A DNA stretch of 64,000 nucleotides from Mactra quadrangularis (taxonomy: Eukaryota; Mollusca; Bivalvia; Venerida; Mactridae). Position 1 is the first letter of the stretch, and every line of letters starts with the position of its first letter. Position numbers and translations under genes: made by a program. This document shows positions 12,228 through 23,101 of this stretch, piece after piece. Below the pieces are notes generated by a model. It was not told the origin of the DNA and did not search any database. It saw nothing but the letters and a program-made list of their open reading frames with translations. Location of the stretch: the NCBI GenBank assembly GCA_025267735.1, contig CM046295.1:6471270-6535269 (forward strand), written 5' to 3'.

Positions 12228-13779
12228 ACAAGAGCAGTCCAAGGACAGCGCGCTCGACTTTTCGGGCGTTTTGTTCATGGCAAGGCTTATCTTTAAACAA
12301 AAGTAATTTCAAGACAGGACATAATTTTTGAAAGTATATAATTCAGTCAAACAATAATTACCAATTCATATTTGTAAAATATAAAAGGGGCATTACTCCT
12401 AGAACATTCATCCATAGTAACGCCCCTTCAGAGTAAAGTAGACATAGTATCAACGAATAAGCATACCTACTTTCATTTAAATATCTATATGAAGAACTAT
12501 AAATACATTGTATTTCAATTTGAACAAAATTCAAAATTAAAGTAAGGGGCATAACTTCAAAAAATAACATCATGAGTTATGTCCCTTTGTAGTCGCGTAG
12601 ATGCAGTACTGATGAATAAGCATACTAATTGTCATTTAAATATCTTCTTAAGTATTGAAAATATTTCACTTCATAATACTTTCTCCCGAATTAAAAAGTT
12701 GAAAAGGGTCACAACTCCAACAATAATTCATCAATTATTACGTCACATTGTATTCAACTAGATGTAGTACTGATGAAAAAGTATACTAACTTTCTATCAA
12801 ACAAAATATATTAAATTTGAGCAAACATAACCCTTAAATATCAAAGTATAAAGGGGAATAACTCTGAAGTTATTTATCCAGAGTTATGTCCCTTTATAGT
12901 CCGATAGATGAAGAACTGACGAATAAGTATTCCAACTTTCATTCAAATATATTTATAAGTTCTAAATATATCCCATGAGAACAAATTTTAATCTTAAATG
13001 TTTAAGTATAAAGGGGCACAACTCCAACAATAATTCATCCAAAGTAACGTCCCTTTATAGTTGTGAAGATATAGTACCCATAACTAAGTATACAAACTTA
13101 AAGTCAAATATCTTGATTAGTATTAAAGATATTACATATAGAAATGATTTTAACATTATATTTTGCATTTTATTTTTCTTAAGTATAAAAGGGCAATTAC
13201 TCCAAAAATAATTCATCCACAATTACATCCCTTCATAGTCGGGTAGATACAGTACCAACAAATAAGTATACAAACTTTAAGTCAAATACCTTGATCAGTA
13301 TTGAATATATTCTACATACGAAAAACTTTAACCTCATATTTTGCAATTTCTTAAGTATAAAAGGGCAATTACTCTAAAAATAATTCATCCACAGTTACGT
13401 GCCTTCACAGTGGTGTAGATATTGTACTGACAAATAAGTATACAAACTTTAAGTCAAATGAATTGATCAGTATTGAAGATATTCTACATAGCAAAAACTT
13501 TAACCTCATATTTTGCAATTATTTAATTATAAAAGGGCAATAACTCATAAAATAATTCATCCAGAGTTATCCCCTTTCACAGAATGGTTAATATAGTCCC
13601 ACTTAATAAGTATACCAACTTTCAATAAAATAACTTGGATAGTGTTGAAGTTATAAGTGTTTCAAAAAACTTTAACCTGAAAACCAACGCCAACGCAAAC
13701 GCCAACGCCAACGCCAACGCCGACGCCAAAGTGATAGCAATAGCTCTCATTTTCTTCGAAAAGTCGAGCTAATGAAAAA
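12228..13779 (+). mobile_element. Non-autonomous element with eight internal ~160-bp repeats
   Basis: The ends carry an inverted word: CGACTTTTCG at 12255-12264 and CGAAAAGTCG at 13757-13766, within the longer context of AAGAGCAGTCC...GCGCGCTCGAC at the left and AGTCGAGCT at the right. Between them, units beginning with a TATAAAAGGGGCA-type word start near 12381, 12541, 12702, 12850, 13007, 13182, 13355 and 13528. Each unit contains an ATAATTCATCC-like word, a CCCTT word and a GTATACNAACTTT word. The right side has an ACGCCA/ACGCCG hexamer run (13684-13729). A flank-repeat-microsatellite plan like this is known for bivalve pearl/CvA elements and DINE-like Helitron derivatives; assignment to those families is inference. 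Confidence 0.75.
13684..13729 (+). repeat. (CAACGC)n microsatellite inside the element
   Basis: About seven hexamers of CAACGC with single-base variants (CAAACG, CGACGC) directly precede the terminal GATAGCAATAGCTCTC segment of the element. Confidence 0.9.
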
Positions 13780-13899
13780 AAATATGCCCATATGTCCACC
13801 TTAATTGGGATTGAGTCTTCAGATGAATTTTATATAACCCGAGGTAAATTTTAAAGGCCCGAAAGGACTGTTTTATACTTTATTCAATACCGGAATGTA

Positions 13900-14502
13900 T
13901 TGCATATTTTACTATAAATAGTGACAAAATCGACGAGAAAGTGCGCCAATATAGCCTCAATGTGGGCAATACATTCCGAGCAAGTGTGCCAAAATATCGA
14001 TATTTGGCCCACTTCCAAAAATCGATTTTGAGGCAACTTCCGGTCATTACGCACTACAGTCCAACAACCGCAGACTTTCCGCACGTGGAATTCGTACGTA
14101 ATTAGCAACAAGAAGTTATTCAATTTTACGACGTCTGTTTTTTTTCATAGTGAAAGTTAATAAGATAATCAACAATTTATCAAGACTTAGGTTTTTTAAC
14201 AAGCGTTCATTAGATTCCAACGTTTCGACGTTGAATAAACAAAACAATACATGTGACGTAACGTCAACGTGCAAAATAGCGCGTTATGTCGAGAAAAAAT
14301 GTATTTTTGTTGTAGAAAAATCATCGTTGCATGCATTGGTCAACATATGCATTAAAAAGGTTATGAAACAGGGCAAGTGTGCCTTAAGTCGATATCGGCA
14401 CACTTTCTCCGGCATTAGCCCTCGGGCTAAAGCCCTCGGGCCAATTCCTAAGCAAATGTGCCGATATCTTCCGGCACACTTGCCCTGTTTAATAACCTAT
14501 AC
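13900..14502 (+). mobile_element. Copy 1 of a ~610-bp repeated element
   Basis: Aligns with 14661-15274 over its whole length with scattered substitutions and small indels. Shared words include CAAAATCGACGAGAAAGTGCG, ACTTCCGGTCATTACGCAC and CCAACGTTTCG. The right end is a long imperfect hairpin (14358-14498) in which AACAGGGCAAGTGTGCC pairs with its reverse complement. The 140-codon frame 14150-14572 runs through it, but it crosses the hairpin and the end of the repeat and is not intact in copy 2, so I do not call it a gene. Confidence 0.85.
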
Positions 14503-14660
14503 ATATAAAACCCATCATAACCCGATAACATGGCGTAATAGAATCAATGAAAAAAAATTACCCTGGATCTAATATAGATCTATTGGACTCGGTAAGGACC
14601 ACTCAACCATGGAGACATTCTCGTACCCAGAGTCTAGCAGGATTCTCATACTAGCTATTA

Positions 14661-15274
14661 TTGCATATGTTACTATAAATAGTAACAAAATCGACGAGAA
14701 AGTGCGCCAATATAGCCTCAATGTGGGCAATACATTCAGGTATTGAGCAAGTGTGCCAAAATATCGATATTTGGCTCACTTCCTAGTGTGCCAAAAATCG
14801 ATATTGAGGCAACTTCCGGTCATTACGCACCTGCAGTTTAACAACGGCAGACTTTCCGCACGTGAAATTCGTACGTAATTAGCAACAAGAAGCTATTAAA
14901 TTTAACGACGTGTGTTTTTTTCATATAAAAATTAATAAGATAATCAACAACCAGACTTACGTTTTATAACAAGCGTTCATTAGATTCCAACGTTTCGGCG
15001 TTGAAAACAAAACAATACATGTGACGTAACGTCAACGTGCAAAATAGCGCGTTACGTCGAGAAAAAGTATACTTTTGTTGTAGAAAAATCATCATTACAT
15101 GCATTGGTCAACATATGCAATAAAAAGGTTATGAAACAGGGCAAGTGTGCCTTAAGTCGATATCGGCACACTTTCCCCGGCATTAGCCCTCGGGCTAAAG
15201 CCCTCGGCCCAATACCTAAGCAAGTGTGCCGATATCTTCCTTAAGGCACACTTGCCCTGTTTAATAACCTATAC
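14661..15274 (+). mobile_element. Copy 2 of the ~610-bp element, with inverted flanks
   Basis: A direct repeat of 13900-14502. This copy is additionally bracketed by an imperfect inverted repeat of about 40 bp: CCCAGAGTCTAGCAGGATTCTC on the left (about 14627-14648) against its approximate reverse complement on the right (about 15280-15305, AGAGTCCTACAAGACTCTGG). The 3' hairpin (15127-15270) is the counterpart of that in copy 1, including the palindromic CCCTCGGGCTAAAGCCCTCGG. Mobility by transposition is inference; no transposase was seen. Confidence 0.8.
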
Positions 15275-15428
15275 GTATTGAGAGTCCTACAAGACTCTGG
15301 GAACAAGATTGTCTCGGAGACAACTCAACCCAGGACCACTTTAATTGTTGGAAACAGGAATGTTTTATATTATATATTTTAAAATAGATTTCTTGCCTTA
15401 TTATATTTTATTCTTTGAATACATTATT

Positions 15429-15884
15429 AACCAGGTTTTCAACGAAAACCAGGTTATTGAAATGCCTAAATCGGCGGGCGGGCGGCCGTCAACTTTAGGT
15501 TTCCGCTCATTAACTTTAGTTTGGTTTGGCCTATTGACACCAAACTTTATGCATAGTTAGCTTAAATCAAGAGGCAGCTTGGTATTGCTACCCAGGTGTC
15601 TGTGATCAAGGTCAAGGTCACTGACACTAAAAATAGAAATTCAGTTTCTGCTTAATAACTTTAGTTTGCTTGGACCTATTGACACCAAACTTGGTTTATT
15701 GGTAGTTGATATCAAGAGACAGCTTGGGATTGCTACCCAATTGTCTGTGATCAAGGTCAAGGTCACTGTTGCTAAATTAGAAATTCAGTTTCCATGTAAT
15801 TGCTTCATTTTGCATGTATTGATTTTGTTGCTTTCAAATGAATCATTTCTGTCACATCCATACTTGGTCGTTGAAAACCTGGTT
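15429..15884 (+). mobile_element. 456-bp element with ACCAGGTTTTCAACG inverted ends
   Basis: AACCAGGTTTTCAACG at 15429-15444 is the reverse complement of CGTTGAAAACCTGGTT at 15869-15884, and the left terminal word is partly repeated just inside. Internally two diverged ~120-bp units share TATTGACACCAAACTT, AGACAGCTTGG-type and GTGATCAAGGTCAAGGTCACTG words (about 15530-15650 and 15665-15775). Short frames at 15345-15944 lie inside and are treated as chance. Confidence 0.8.
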
Positions 15885-16019
15885 TCGTCGCATTGCGGCG
15901 CTTCTTGTTTTACTTATGTGATAGAATTTATTTCATTTCTCTAAATTTCTGCTATCATTACAAACTTACTGTAATTGCATTTTATAGTCTTAGTTTCTTG
16001 CTTACACACGTTCACTGAC

Positions 16020-16290
16020 TTTACAGCTATTACCCAGGTGGTCATCGGGCTACTAGTATCTATCTATCAATCTCCCTGGGAAGACTTTACTCCGCTTATT
16101 AGTGCAGCCGACAAAATGGCACAACGGAATTTTTACCACCCTCGCAGGTACCCATTTACACCTGGGTGGAGTAAAGCAAATTGCAGGTAAATTTCTTGCT
16201 CAAGGAAATTAGCAATGCCCCTGGTGGGATTCGAACCCAGGACCTCACGATCCCTAAGCGCGTCTCCTACTGCTGTACCACTGCTTCTAT
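16020..16290 (-). mobile_element. tRNA-derived SINE (family B)
   Basis: Read on the minus strand, 16290 to about 16213 is a tRNA-like head with an A-box-like GTGGTACAGCAGTAGG and a perfect B box GGTTCGAATCC (about 16224-16234 on the plus strand as GGATTCGAACC). The body follows, with the word CACCTGGGTG/CACCTGGGTA recurring. The segment 48705-48880 is a related, more decayed copy. It is not called as a functional tRNA gene because the anticodon arm does not form a clear cloverleaf and SINE body is attached. Confidence 0.75.
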
Positions 16291-16344
16291 CACTGTCATA
16301 TATTTTCTTTTGTATGATTTCAGTATCTCTGTATTTTCTACCAA

Positions 16345-18312
16345 TGTTTCCTCCCCAAAGGAATCAGTCTCAAGATCAGCCAGCCATGAAAACAAAAGAT
16401 ATCATTTCTGAACTTTATCCAAGAAAAACAGATCATGAACAAAAAAGATTTTTACGGACAGTTTGATTAAACTTTTGCAATAATGATGTTGAAGACACTC
16501 CATCTCTACAAAGATTTAAAACTATCTCGGACAATTCAAATTGTATATTTGCAAGGAAAGCCAAACTTTGGGATCCACTGCTTGGCATCAAAACCTAACA
16601 TTAGGTAACTGTAAAATCTTAGTTCTTTTTATTAAGCTAGCTTTTATGGCAACTTGGTTATGTTCACTTACAACTCGAGAGGTTGTGGGTTTGAATCTCA
16701 GTTTGAACCATGGATTTCTATCAGCATACATTACAAAACATCTCTTATACTTAAATTCATGTACAAATGTTTTCAGATTGATTCCAATGTTTTTAAAGTT
16801 TACAGTTTATTGTATACATGATAAACTTGATCATGCCTTCTTGATACAACTACCTGGTGATGAATATTCAACTAGTATAGAGGTGAGTATGAAAGTCCAA
16901 TTGTTTCAAAATTTTGTTTTACTTAGCTTCATAATCCAAGATGGCCTCCAATATGGCTGTTACTTTGGTACCAAGGTGATATGAATTTTCATAATGTTGT
17001 TTTTTAATTAAAAAGTTCAATATTTGAACAATTGGATTACATATATTTTGTTGTGCCATTAAGTATAATACAATACAAGCTGATTGCTGGTTTAATAGTT
17101 GTTTTTAATTTTTGTTGGGTTTAACGCCATAGCAACACATTGTATAGGTCATATCATGGTGGTCAGTCCACCTACTCACTCCTCCTGGAAAGGCTAAATC
17201 TCTGGATTTAGCTGTAAACCAACTACTTGGCACATATTTCCGTCAATGCCTGACTCCTATCCTACATGATTTAGCATCAGTAGTTTTAGGGAGAATGGCT
17301 GTAAAAAAACTATTTCATGACCAAGCTTCACCTAGTATGCCCTGCCCAGGAATTGAACCTATGACCCCTTGATCAGTAGACTTGTGTGTTACTGACTGAG
17401 GTAGCCGGGTGGGCCTAGAGTTTTTATATCAATGTTGATTGAGCTACATGTATGACCCATCGGATGTATCAAAATGACTTGCCAGATGGCAAGTAGATAT
17501 GTTGAAACAGGTCGTGTAGTGCTCAGTTTTGGGCCTGGCCCAGGCGTTGTCTTTTATAGACAATCAGGAGAACTGTTGAGCTGAAGACTGTAGCACATCT
17601 GGCTATCTTACAAATCTAAGATATAAAATAATTATATATATGATGGGGTTTAGCACCAGGCAGAAGTAACTTACTCTTTTCTTAATATATTTAGTTATGA
17701 CCGTTTTGCGCTAAAACTGTGATATATATATAGGTTGGTGCTAGAATTATACCATGAACTTGTCAAGTGACTGTGCTGTGTTCTTGGACTTTTGGTATTA
17801 GTAGGCCTATTAAACCAGCCTTGCAATTAGCATGTTAATTTAGCTATGCCACAATTTAATATTTTAAACCTATATGTTGTAATGTTTCAGACATTCGGAG
17901 ATACCATATATAGAGTATTGAAGACCTTATCTGACAACGACCCTGGAGAAATATATCGTATGAATAAATCATACATTGGTAAAAGAGGATGGGTGTTTGA
18001 GTTCAATAAAATCACATTTTTCATTACAACATTTGCTCCATTTTATCCACTGGATCATCCAAGATATTCTTTTGGGGCAGATAACTCTTATATACTATTT
18101 CAACCAGAGTTATCGCTTTTCACGATCTTCCCTCAGACACACCAAACACAAATTGGGAGGAGCCTGTGACTGTGAGGGATAAAATACGTGTAGCGTTTAA
18201 AGATGCCGACCGTCCATACAAAATACCTGAAAGTATCTATCAGCCTATGTCTGATGAAATTCTTCGTCCAATAAAAGAAACAGACTCAATTTATGAATGG
18301 TGGAAAAGATGA
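16345..18312 (+). pseudogene. Broken intron-containing gene of an uncharacterised family
   Basis: Three coding blocks read like one protein. Block 1 (ATG 16386, to donor 16604) includes KTKDIISELYPRKTDHEQ, then an in-frame TGA at 16464-16466, then NDVEDTPSLQRFKTISDN and CIFARKAKLW, where the frame slips by one base near 16570. Block 2 (acceptor 16776, to GTGAGT at 16883) encodes FLKFTVYCIHDKLDHAFLIQ. Block 3 (acceptor 17890 to TGA 18310-18312) encodes GWVFEFNKITFFITTFAPFY, HPRYSFGADNSYILFQPE, then slips one frame near 18120 and continues with TVRDKIRVAFKDADRPYKIP to the end EWWKR. The pattern HPRYSFG..LFQPE followed by a C-terminal WW recalls an uncharacterised cytosolic family that I think also occurs in bacteria and fungi (YqcI/YcgG-like); this is memory, not a search. 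The lesions (one stop, two slips, a phase mismatch at the first junction) with introns kept argue for a non-processed pseudogene. Sequence error is the alternative. Confidence 0.65.
17112..17415 (-). mobile_element. tRNA-derived SINE (family A), in pseudogene intron
   Basis: On the minus strand the head (17415 inward) reads GGCCCACCCGGCTACCTCAGTC with an A-box-like GGCTACCTCAGTCAGTAAC and a B box GGTTCAATTCC. It is followed by a body with GGCCATTCTCCC-type and AGATTTAGCC words and a tail at GGCGTTAAACCCAACAAAAATT. Nearly the same sequence recurs at 33048-33312, 39517-39872, 30107-30355 and, on the plus strand, 51953-52322. It lies in the intron between blocks 2 and 3 of the broken gene. Confidence 0.8.
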
Positions 18313-19670
18313 GTTTTGTGATAAAATGAAGTCTATGTCAACTTTCCCCACCTACCACATTGTTGTTGTCCACTATTGATGATATGTTGGTAGTACTAGA
18401 TTGAAGGCAATCTGATTAAAACTGGATCTAACATTTTCCTCTCGTCTACTCGCTAATTTGGATTTGGCCATTTTCAAATGAAGTTCAGGTGACCTTTTCT
18501 CGTCATAAAATTCATGACGAAATTGTTATGATAAGTACTTTGTTTGCATTGTCTATGTCATGCAATTTGAAATGAGCCTCCCAATCGCAGACTGTGAATA
18601 ATACCGCTGTTAAATTAGCATGTTAACCTGGGTCTTAAAGTAGAAATTACGAAATCAAAATGTTATTAATAGTGTTTCGTCTAGATGAAAGCTATGCATT
18701 GATTGGTCGAAACAAAGTTCATCTCGACGTGACCTTCCAGGGAGAAAGTAGAGATCCTGTACGACAACGCTCTACAGGATATCTATTTACGGAGATTGGA
18801 TTAAAGGCTAGAGTAAAGAGATCTAGATCTAACTGTGAGTCCATCATCCTCAACAGATATCCTTAAACTAGTGAGTAGTCGAGCAGAGAATTTTAGATCA
18901 AGCTATAATCAGATTAAGTGTGAGTAGGACAACAGACAGATTTGATGTGACAGAAAAAAGTTGAAATGTGGTGCAAAGAACCTTTTATTATATTTCTTTT
19001 CACCGGGTTCTGTCGTTTTCTAAACAAGTCGGTTAGAATTGACCATTCCGTGTGCGACCTTTTTATTTGAATTACATTTCCTACTGTGACATAGTCTCAG
19101 TCACAAGGTTTTTGTAATTATTAAATAAAAACAACAAAACTTATTAAAAGTTTTCAAAGTCTATTCATTAAAATGATCGTATAGTTTTCCATTCTCTCCT
19201 TCTCCTTCTCCTTCTCTCTCACGCACTCTCGCTCCTATATTTATGACAATCCTGAAATGTCGTTACTTTCTCGGTGGGCGTCTAAAATTACCCATTGAAA
19301 TTAAAGATTACAACTTCGATTATCCAATCAAATTATTTCTTATTAAACACCTTTAAGGGAAAACCCTAAATGATCCTTGCCAATTGCGTAGTTGCATGTT
19401 TACTGGACTCTGCCAAAATGAATATAAAAGCTTACCTCAGTGTCATTTTCTTGGACACTAATTTAATTATTATTACAATCTTGACGAGCATTTTGGAATA
19501 ACATAAAGTGCATCATCCTCGTAAACATCACATGATCTTGGCTTGGTCAACTATTATTGACTTGTTTCAGAGCCAATGTATATGATTATAGAAATATGTT
19601 TAATTTTGAAACTTATACTAACGACATTCCAGAATTAGCTACATGTATTGAGACCACTATGTTACACTAC
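18313..19670. other. AT-rich stretch, no gene called
   Basis: The 68-codon frame 18660-18866 has unbiased composition but no match or splice context I can support. A (CTTCTC)n pyrimidine run lies at about 19194-19218. Nothing else was recognised. Confidence 0.5.
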
Positions 19671-19674
19671 AAAC

Positions 19675-21793
19675 ATGAACCCCGTGCAAATCTTGCGACA
19701 CCAGGATGAGATGCGACTTTGGGGCTCTGTGGCCCACGCGCATCTCACTGCGCAGGTATGATTCTTGTGCAAATGGGTTGCTAATTACGTAGGGCATCGG
19801 GAAAATGTGTTTAACCAAGTAACAAACTACATTCAGGTAGCACAAACACGTGCAAACCTCCCGACACCAGGAGGCGACGCCTATTTTTGCTGCTCTATAG
19901 CCCTATATAGCCATATTGCACGGTATATTTGCGACTCTGTTGCCATGGCGCAATTCGGTGTGCGAATGTGATTTTTTGCAGTTAGGTTGCTAACCATCTA
20001 AGGCACCTGAAAAATGTATTTAAACACCAAACCCATCAGGTTCAGGTACCGAGAAACCCCATGCAAATCTCCCGACACTAGGAGGAGACGCAAATTTGGG
20101 ATTCTGTGGCCAGTGCGCATCTCACTGCGCAGGTATGATTTTTGTGTAAATGGGTTGCTAACTACGTAGGGCATCGGGAAAATGTGTTTAAACAAGTAAC
20201 TAACTACATTCAGGAAGCAAAAAACACGTGCAAACCTCCCGACACCAGGAGGGGACGCCTATTTTTGTTGTTATATAGCCTAATATAGCCATACTGCACG
20301 GTATATTTTGCGGCTCTGTTGCCATGGCGCAAGTCGGTGTGCGAATGTGATTTTTTGCAGTTAGGTTGCTAACCATCTAGGGCACCTGAAAAGCGTGTTT
20401 AAACACCAAACCCACCACGTTCAGGTACCGAGAAACCCCGTGCAAATCTTGTGACACCAGGATGAGGCGCGACTTTGGGGCTCTGTGGCCCACGCGCATC
20501 TCAGTGCGCAGGTATGATTTTTGTGCAGATAGGTTGCTAACTACGTAGGGCATCGGGAAAACGTGTTTAAACAAGTAACTAACTACATTTAGGTAGCAAA
20601 ATACACGTGCAAACCTCCCGACACCAGGAGGCGACGCCTATTTTTGCTGTTCTATAGCCCTATATAGCCATATTGCACGGTATACTTTGCGGTTCTGTTG
20701 CCATGGCGCAACTCGGTGTGCGAATGTGATTTTTTGCAGTTAGGTGGTTAACCATCTAAGGCACCTGAAATACGTGTTTAAACACCAAACCCACCAGGTT
20801 CAGGTACCGAGAAACCCCATGCAAATCTCCCGACACTAGGAGGAGACGCGACTTTGGGGCTCTGTGGCCAACCTGAATCTCACTGCGCAGGTATGGTTTT
20901 TGTGCAGATAGGTTGCTAACTACGTAGGGAATCGGGAAAATGTGTTTAAACAAGTAACTAACTACATTCAGGTAGCAAAAAACACGCGCAAACCTTACGA
21001 CACCAGGATGAGGCGCCTATTTTTGCTGTTCTATAGCCCTATATAGCCATACTGCACGGTATACTTTGCGGCTCTGTTGCCATGGCGCAACTCGGTGTGC
21101 AAATGTTATTTTTTGCAGTTAGGTTGCTAACATCTAGGGCACCTGAAAAACGTGTTTAAACACCAAACCCACCAGGTTCAGGCACCGAGAAACCCCGAGC
21201 AAATCTTGCGACACCAGGTTGAGGCGCGATTTTGGGGCTCTGTAGCCCACGCGCATCTCACTGCGCAGGTATGATTTTTTTGCAGATAGGTTGCTTACTT
21301 GCTGTTCTATAGCCCTATATAGCCATATTGCACGGTATACTTTGCGGCTCTCTTGCCATGGCGCAAGTCTGTGTGCGAATGTGATGTTTTGCAGTTAGGT
21401 TGCTAACCATCTAGGGCACCTGAAAAACGTGTTTAAACACCAAACCCACCAGGTTCAGGTACCGAGAAACCCCGTGCAAATCTTGCGACACCAGGATGAG
21501 GGGCGAATTTGGGGCCCTGTAGCCACTGCGCATCTCAGTGCGCAGGTATGATTTTTGTGCAGATAGGTTGCTAACTACGTAGGGCATCGGGAAAATGTGT
21601 TTAAACAAGTGACACACTACATTAAAGTACCATAAAACTCGTGCAAACTTTGCGACACCAGGAAGAGGCTCCGACTTTTGCTGTTCTATAGCCCTATATA
21701 GCCATATTGCACGGTATACTTTGCGGCTTTGTTGCCATGGGGCAATTCGGTGTGCGAATGTGATTTTTTGCAGTCTGGTTGCTAACCATCTAC
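19675..21793 (-). repeat. Diverged, inverted copy of the 379-bp satellite
   Basis: The same unit as 1-8231 on the opposite strand: the CGTAGGGCATCGGGAAAATG word and the GTTTAAAC sites recur near 20025, 20190, 20400, 20570, 20780 and 20945, again 379 bp apart. About 5.6 copies are present. They differ from each other and from the first array by many substitutions. One copy is internally deleted near 21290-21300, where GTTGCTTAC joins directly to TTGCTGTTCTATAGCC. The consensus here (for example GGTACCTGAACCTGGTGGG on the minus strand) matches the diverged right edge of the first array. Confidence 0.95.
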
Positions 21794-22069
21794 TTATCTA
21801 TTAGATTTATTTTTAAAAACGAGGTGACAACCAAGTTAAGCTTAATTCACTTGATATAACATTTGTTTTAATTACAACATGAAAATAGCATCACAATATA
21901 ATTATTTTAGCTTAAACGATTTCTAACTTTCTTGTGTATGCGTTGCATGTAGCAAATTTTCCTCCGTCATTATTTGAAAATGTTAGACTGTTGTTGGTTT
22001 TGTTGTGCCACCGTACTGTCCTGTTTGACCAAAACATTGTCTTCAGGTCTGACAAAGTAAGGAAAGTCG

Positions 22070-22262
22070 AGAACCGGAGAATGGCTCTCCCATGGGATTT
22101 TTATAGGAGAAAAATGGGAATTTTCTCCCATTTACAAATATTCCCATTGGAGAATTCTCCCATTTCTGTAAATGGGATTTCTCCCATGGGAGAATTCTCC
22201 CATTTTATAAATGGTATTTCTCCCATGGGAGAATTCTCCCATTCTGAAAATGGGATTTCCTT
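22070..22262. repeat. Palindromic minisatellite of GGGAGAATTCTCCCAT
   Basis: Four to five imperfect units of about 40 bp in which two palindromes alternate: GGAGAATTCTCC and TCTCCCATGGGAGA, separated by an AAATGGGATTT-like spacer. Almost every word here is its own reverse complement, so a single strand could form several alternative cruciforms. The frame 21934-22305 reads through it and is not treated as a gene. Confidence 0.85.
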
Positions 22263-22630
22263 ATACATTAGACTTTGCATATTTTATAAAGAATTTAATG
22301 ACTAGATATTGTCGGTTTGTTACTATTTGACTGTATTGTATGAGTAAATTACGCTGCATACTTGAACACATTTCTACGGCCTTTTTTATAAACTAGAATG
22401 ATTTTATAAAATCAAATATAGCAAACAAACATTGTTTAAGATAGTTGAAAATACCCTAGGTTACTCAAAAGCTGTGTTTCAATACATTTAGAAATTAATG
22501 CCTTTCTTTTTCATTTATAGTGGACACTTTATTAGTAAGAGCATGTTTGTATTGTTTTCGAGTTAGATAATTGACTGTAAAAATGGTTAGTTGAATCAGT
22601 GACTAAAACCTTTTTCAGTTGTGTTTTAAA

Positions 22631-23101
22631 TAGGGCTGCGGCGAGAATCCGAGTACTCGGATACTCGCCATCCAGACCAGAAAATCGAGTACGAATATTC
22701 GTGACGTCCGAAATCGTCGGATCGCTATCTATTTTTGGGGAAAAATAAAGAACATTTTCAGCTTAATTACAACTGAAAACAAGTCGCACTTCTAATGTAA
22801 ACTTAAATTTTTGTAGGGACCGAACAATATCCTGTCAAAATTCGATTGATACACATTAAAACAAAAATGTAATCACTGAAAATGGCCATAAAACGTCTAG
22901 TAATTAATAGACATGCTTGAAGTACATGGTTTTTCTTAAAGTAAAAACTCCTGTGATTCTTCACTTACTGTTTTTATTTCATGAGTTCTGTATTCTTCTT
23001 CATTAACAAGTGATTCGTGGTTCACGAATCGATTCGTGAATCGCATCACATGGATCGTGGTTCGGATCGGATCGCCACTTGCTCAATGATCCGCAGCCCT
23101 A
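22631..23101. mobile_element. hAT-like MITE with perfect 8-bp target duplication
   Basis: The terminal inverted repeats are TAGGGCTGCGG (22631-22641) and CCGCAGCCCTA (23091-23101). They are flanked by the exact 8-bp direct repeat GTTTTAAA at 22623-22630 and 23102-23109. Length is 471 bp with no transposase frame. Subterminal GC-rich words (GAGTACTCGGATACTCGCC at the left, CGGATCGGATCGCCACTTG at the right) resemble short hAT binding repeats. An 8-bp duplication is the hAT hallmark. Confidence 0.9.

Noticed and set aside
14150..14572. 140-codon plus-strand frame
   Set aside because: It spans the hairpin and the end of a repeated element, is not intact in the second copy, and ends in unrelated sequence.
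16213..16290. Functional tRNA gene
   Set aside because: The B box is perfect, but the cloverleaf is poor and a SINE body follows; the other tRNA-like heads (17415, 33312, 51770, 51953, 52412) are SINE parts too.
18660..18866. 68-codon plus frame near the pseudogene as an additional exon
   Set aside because: It lies after the pseudogene's stop, has no acceptor in phase, and shares no motif with it.
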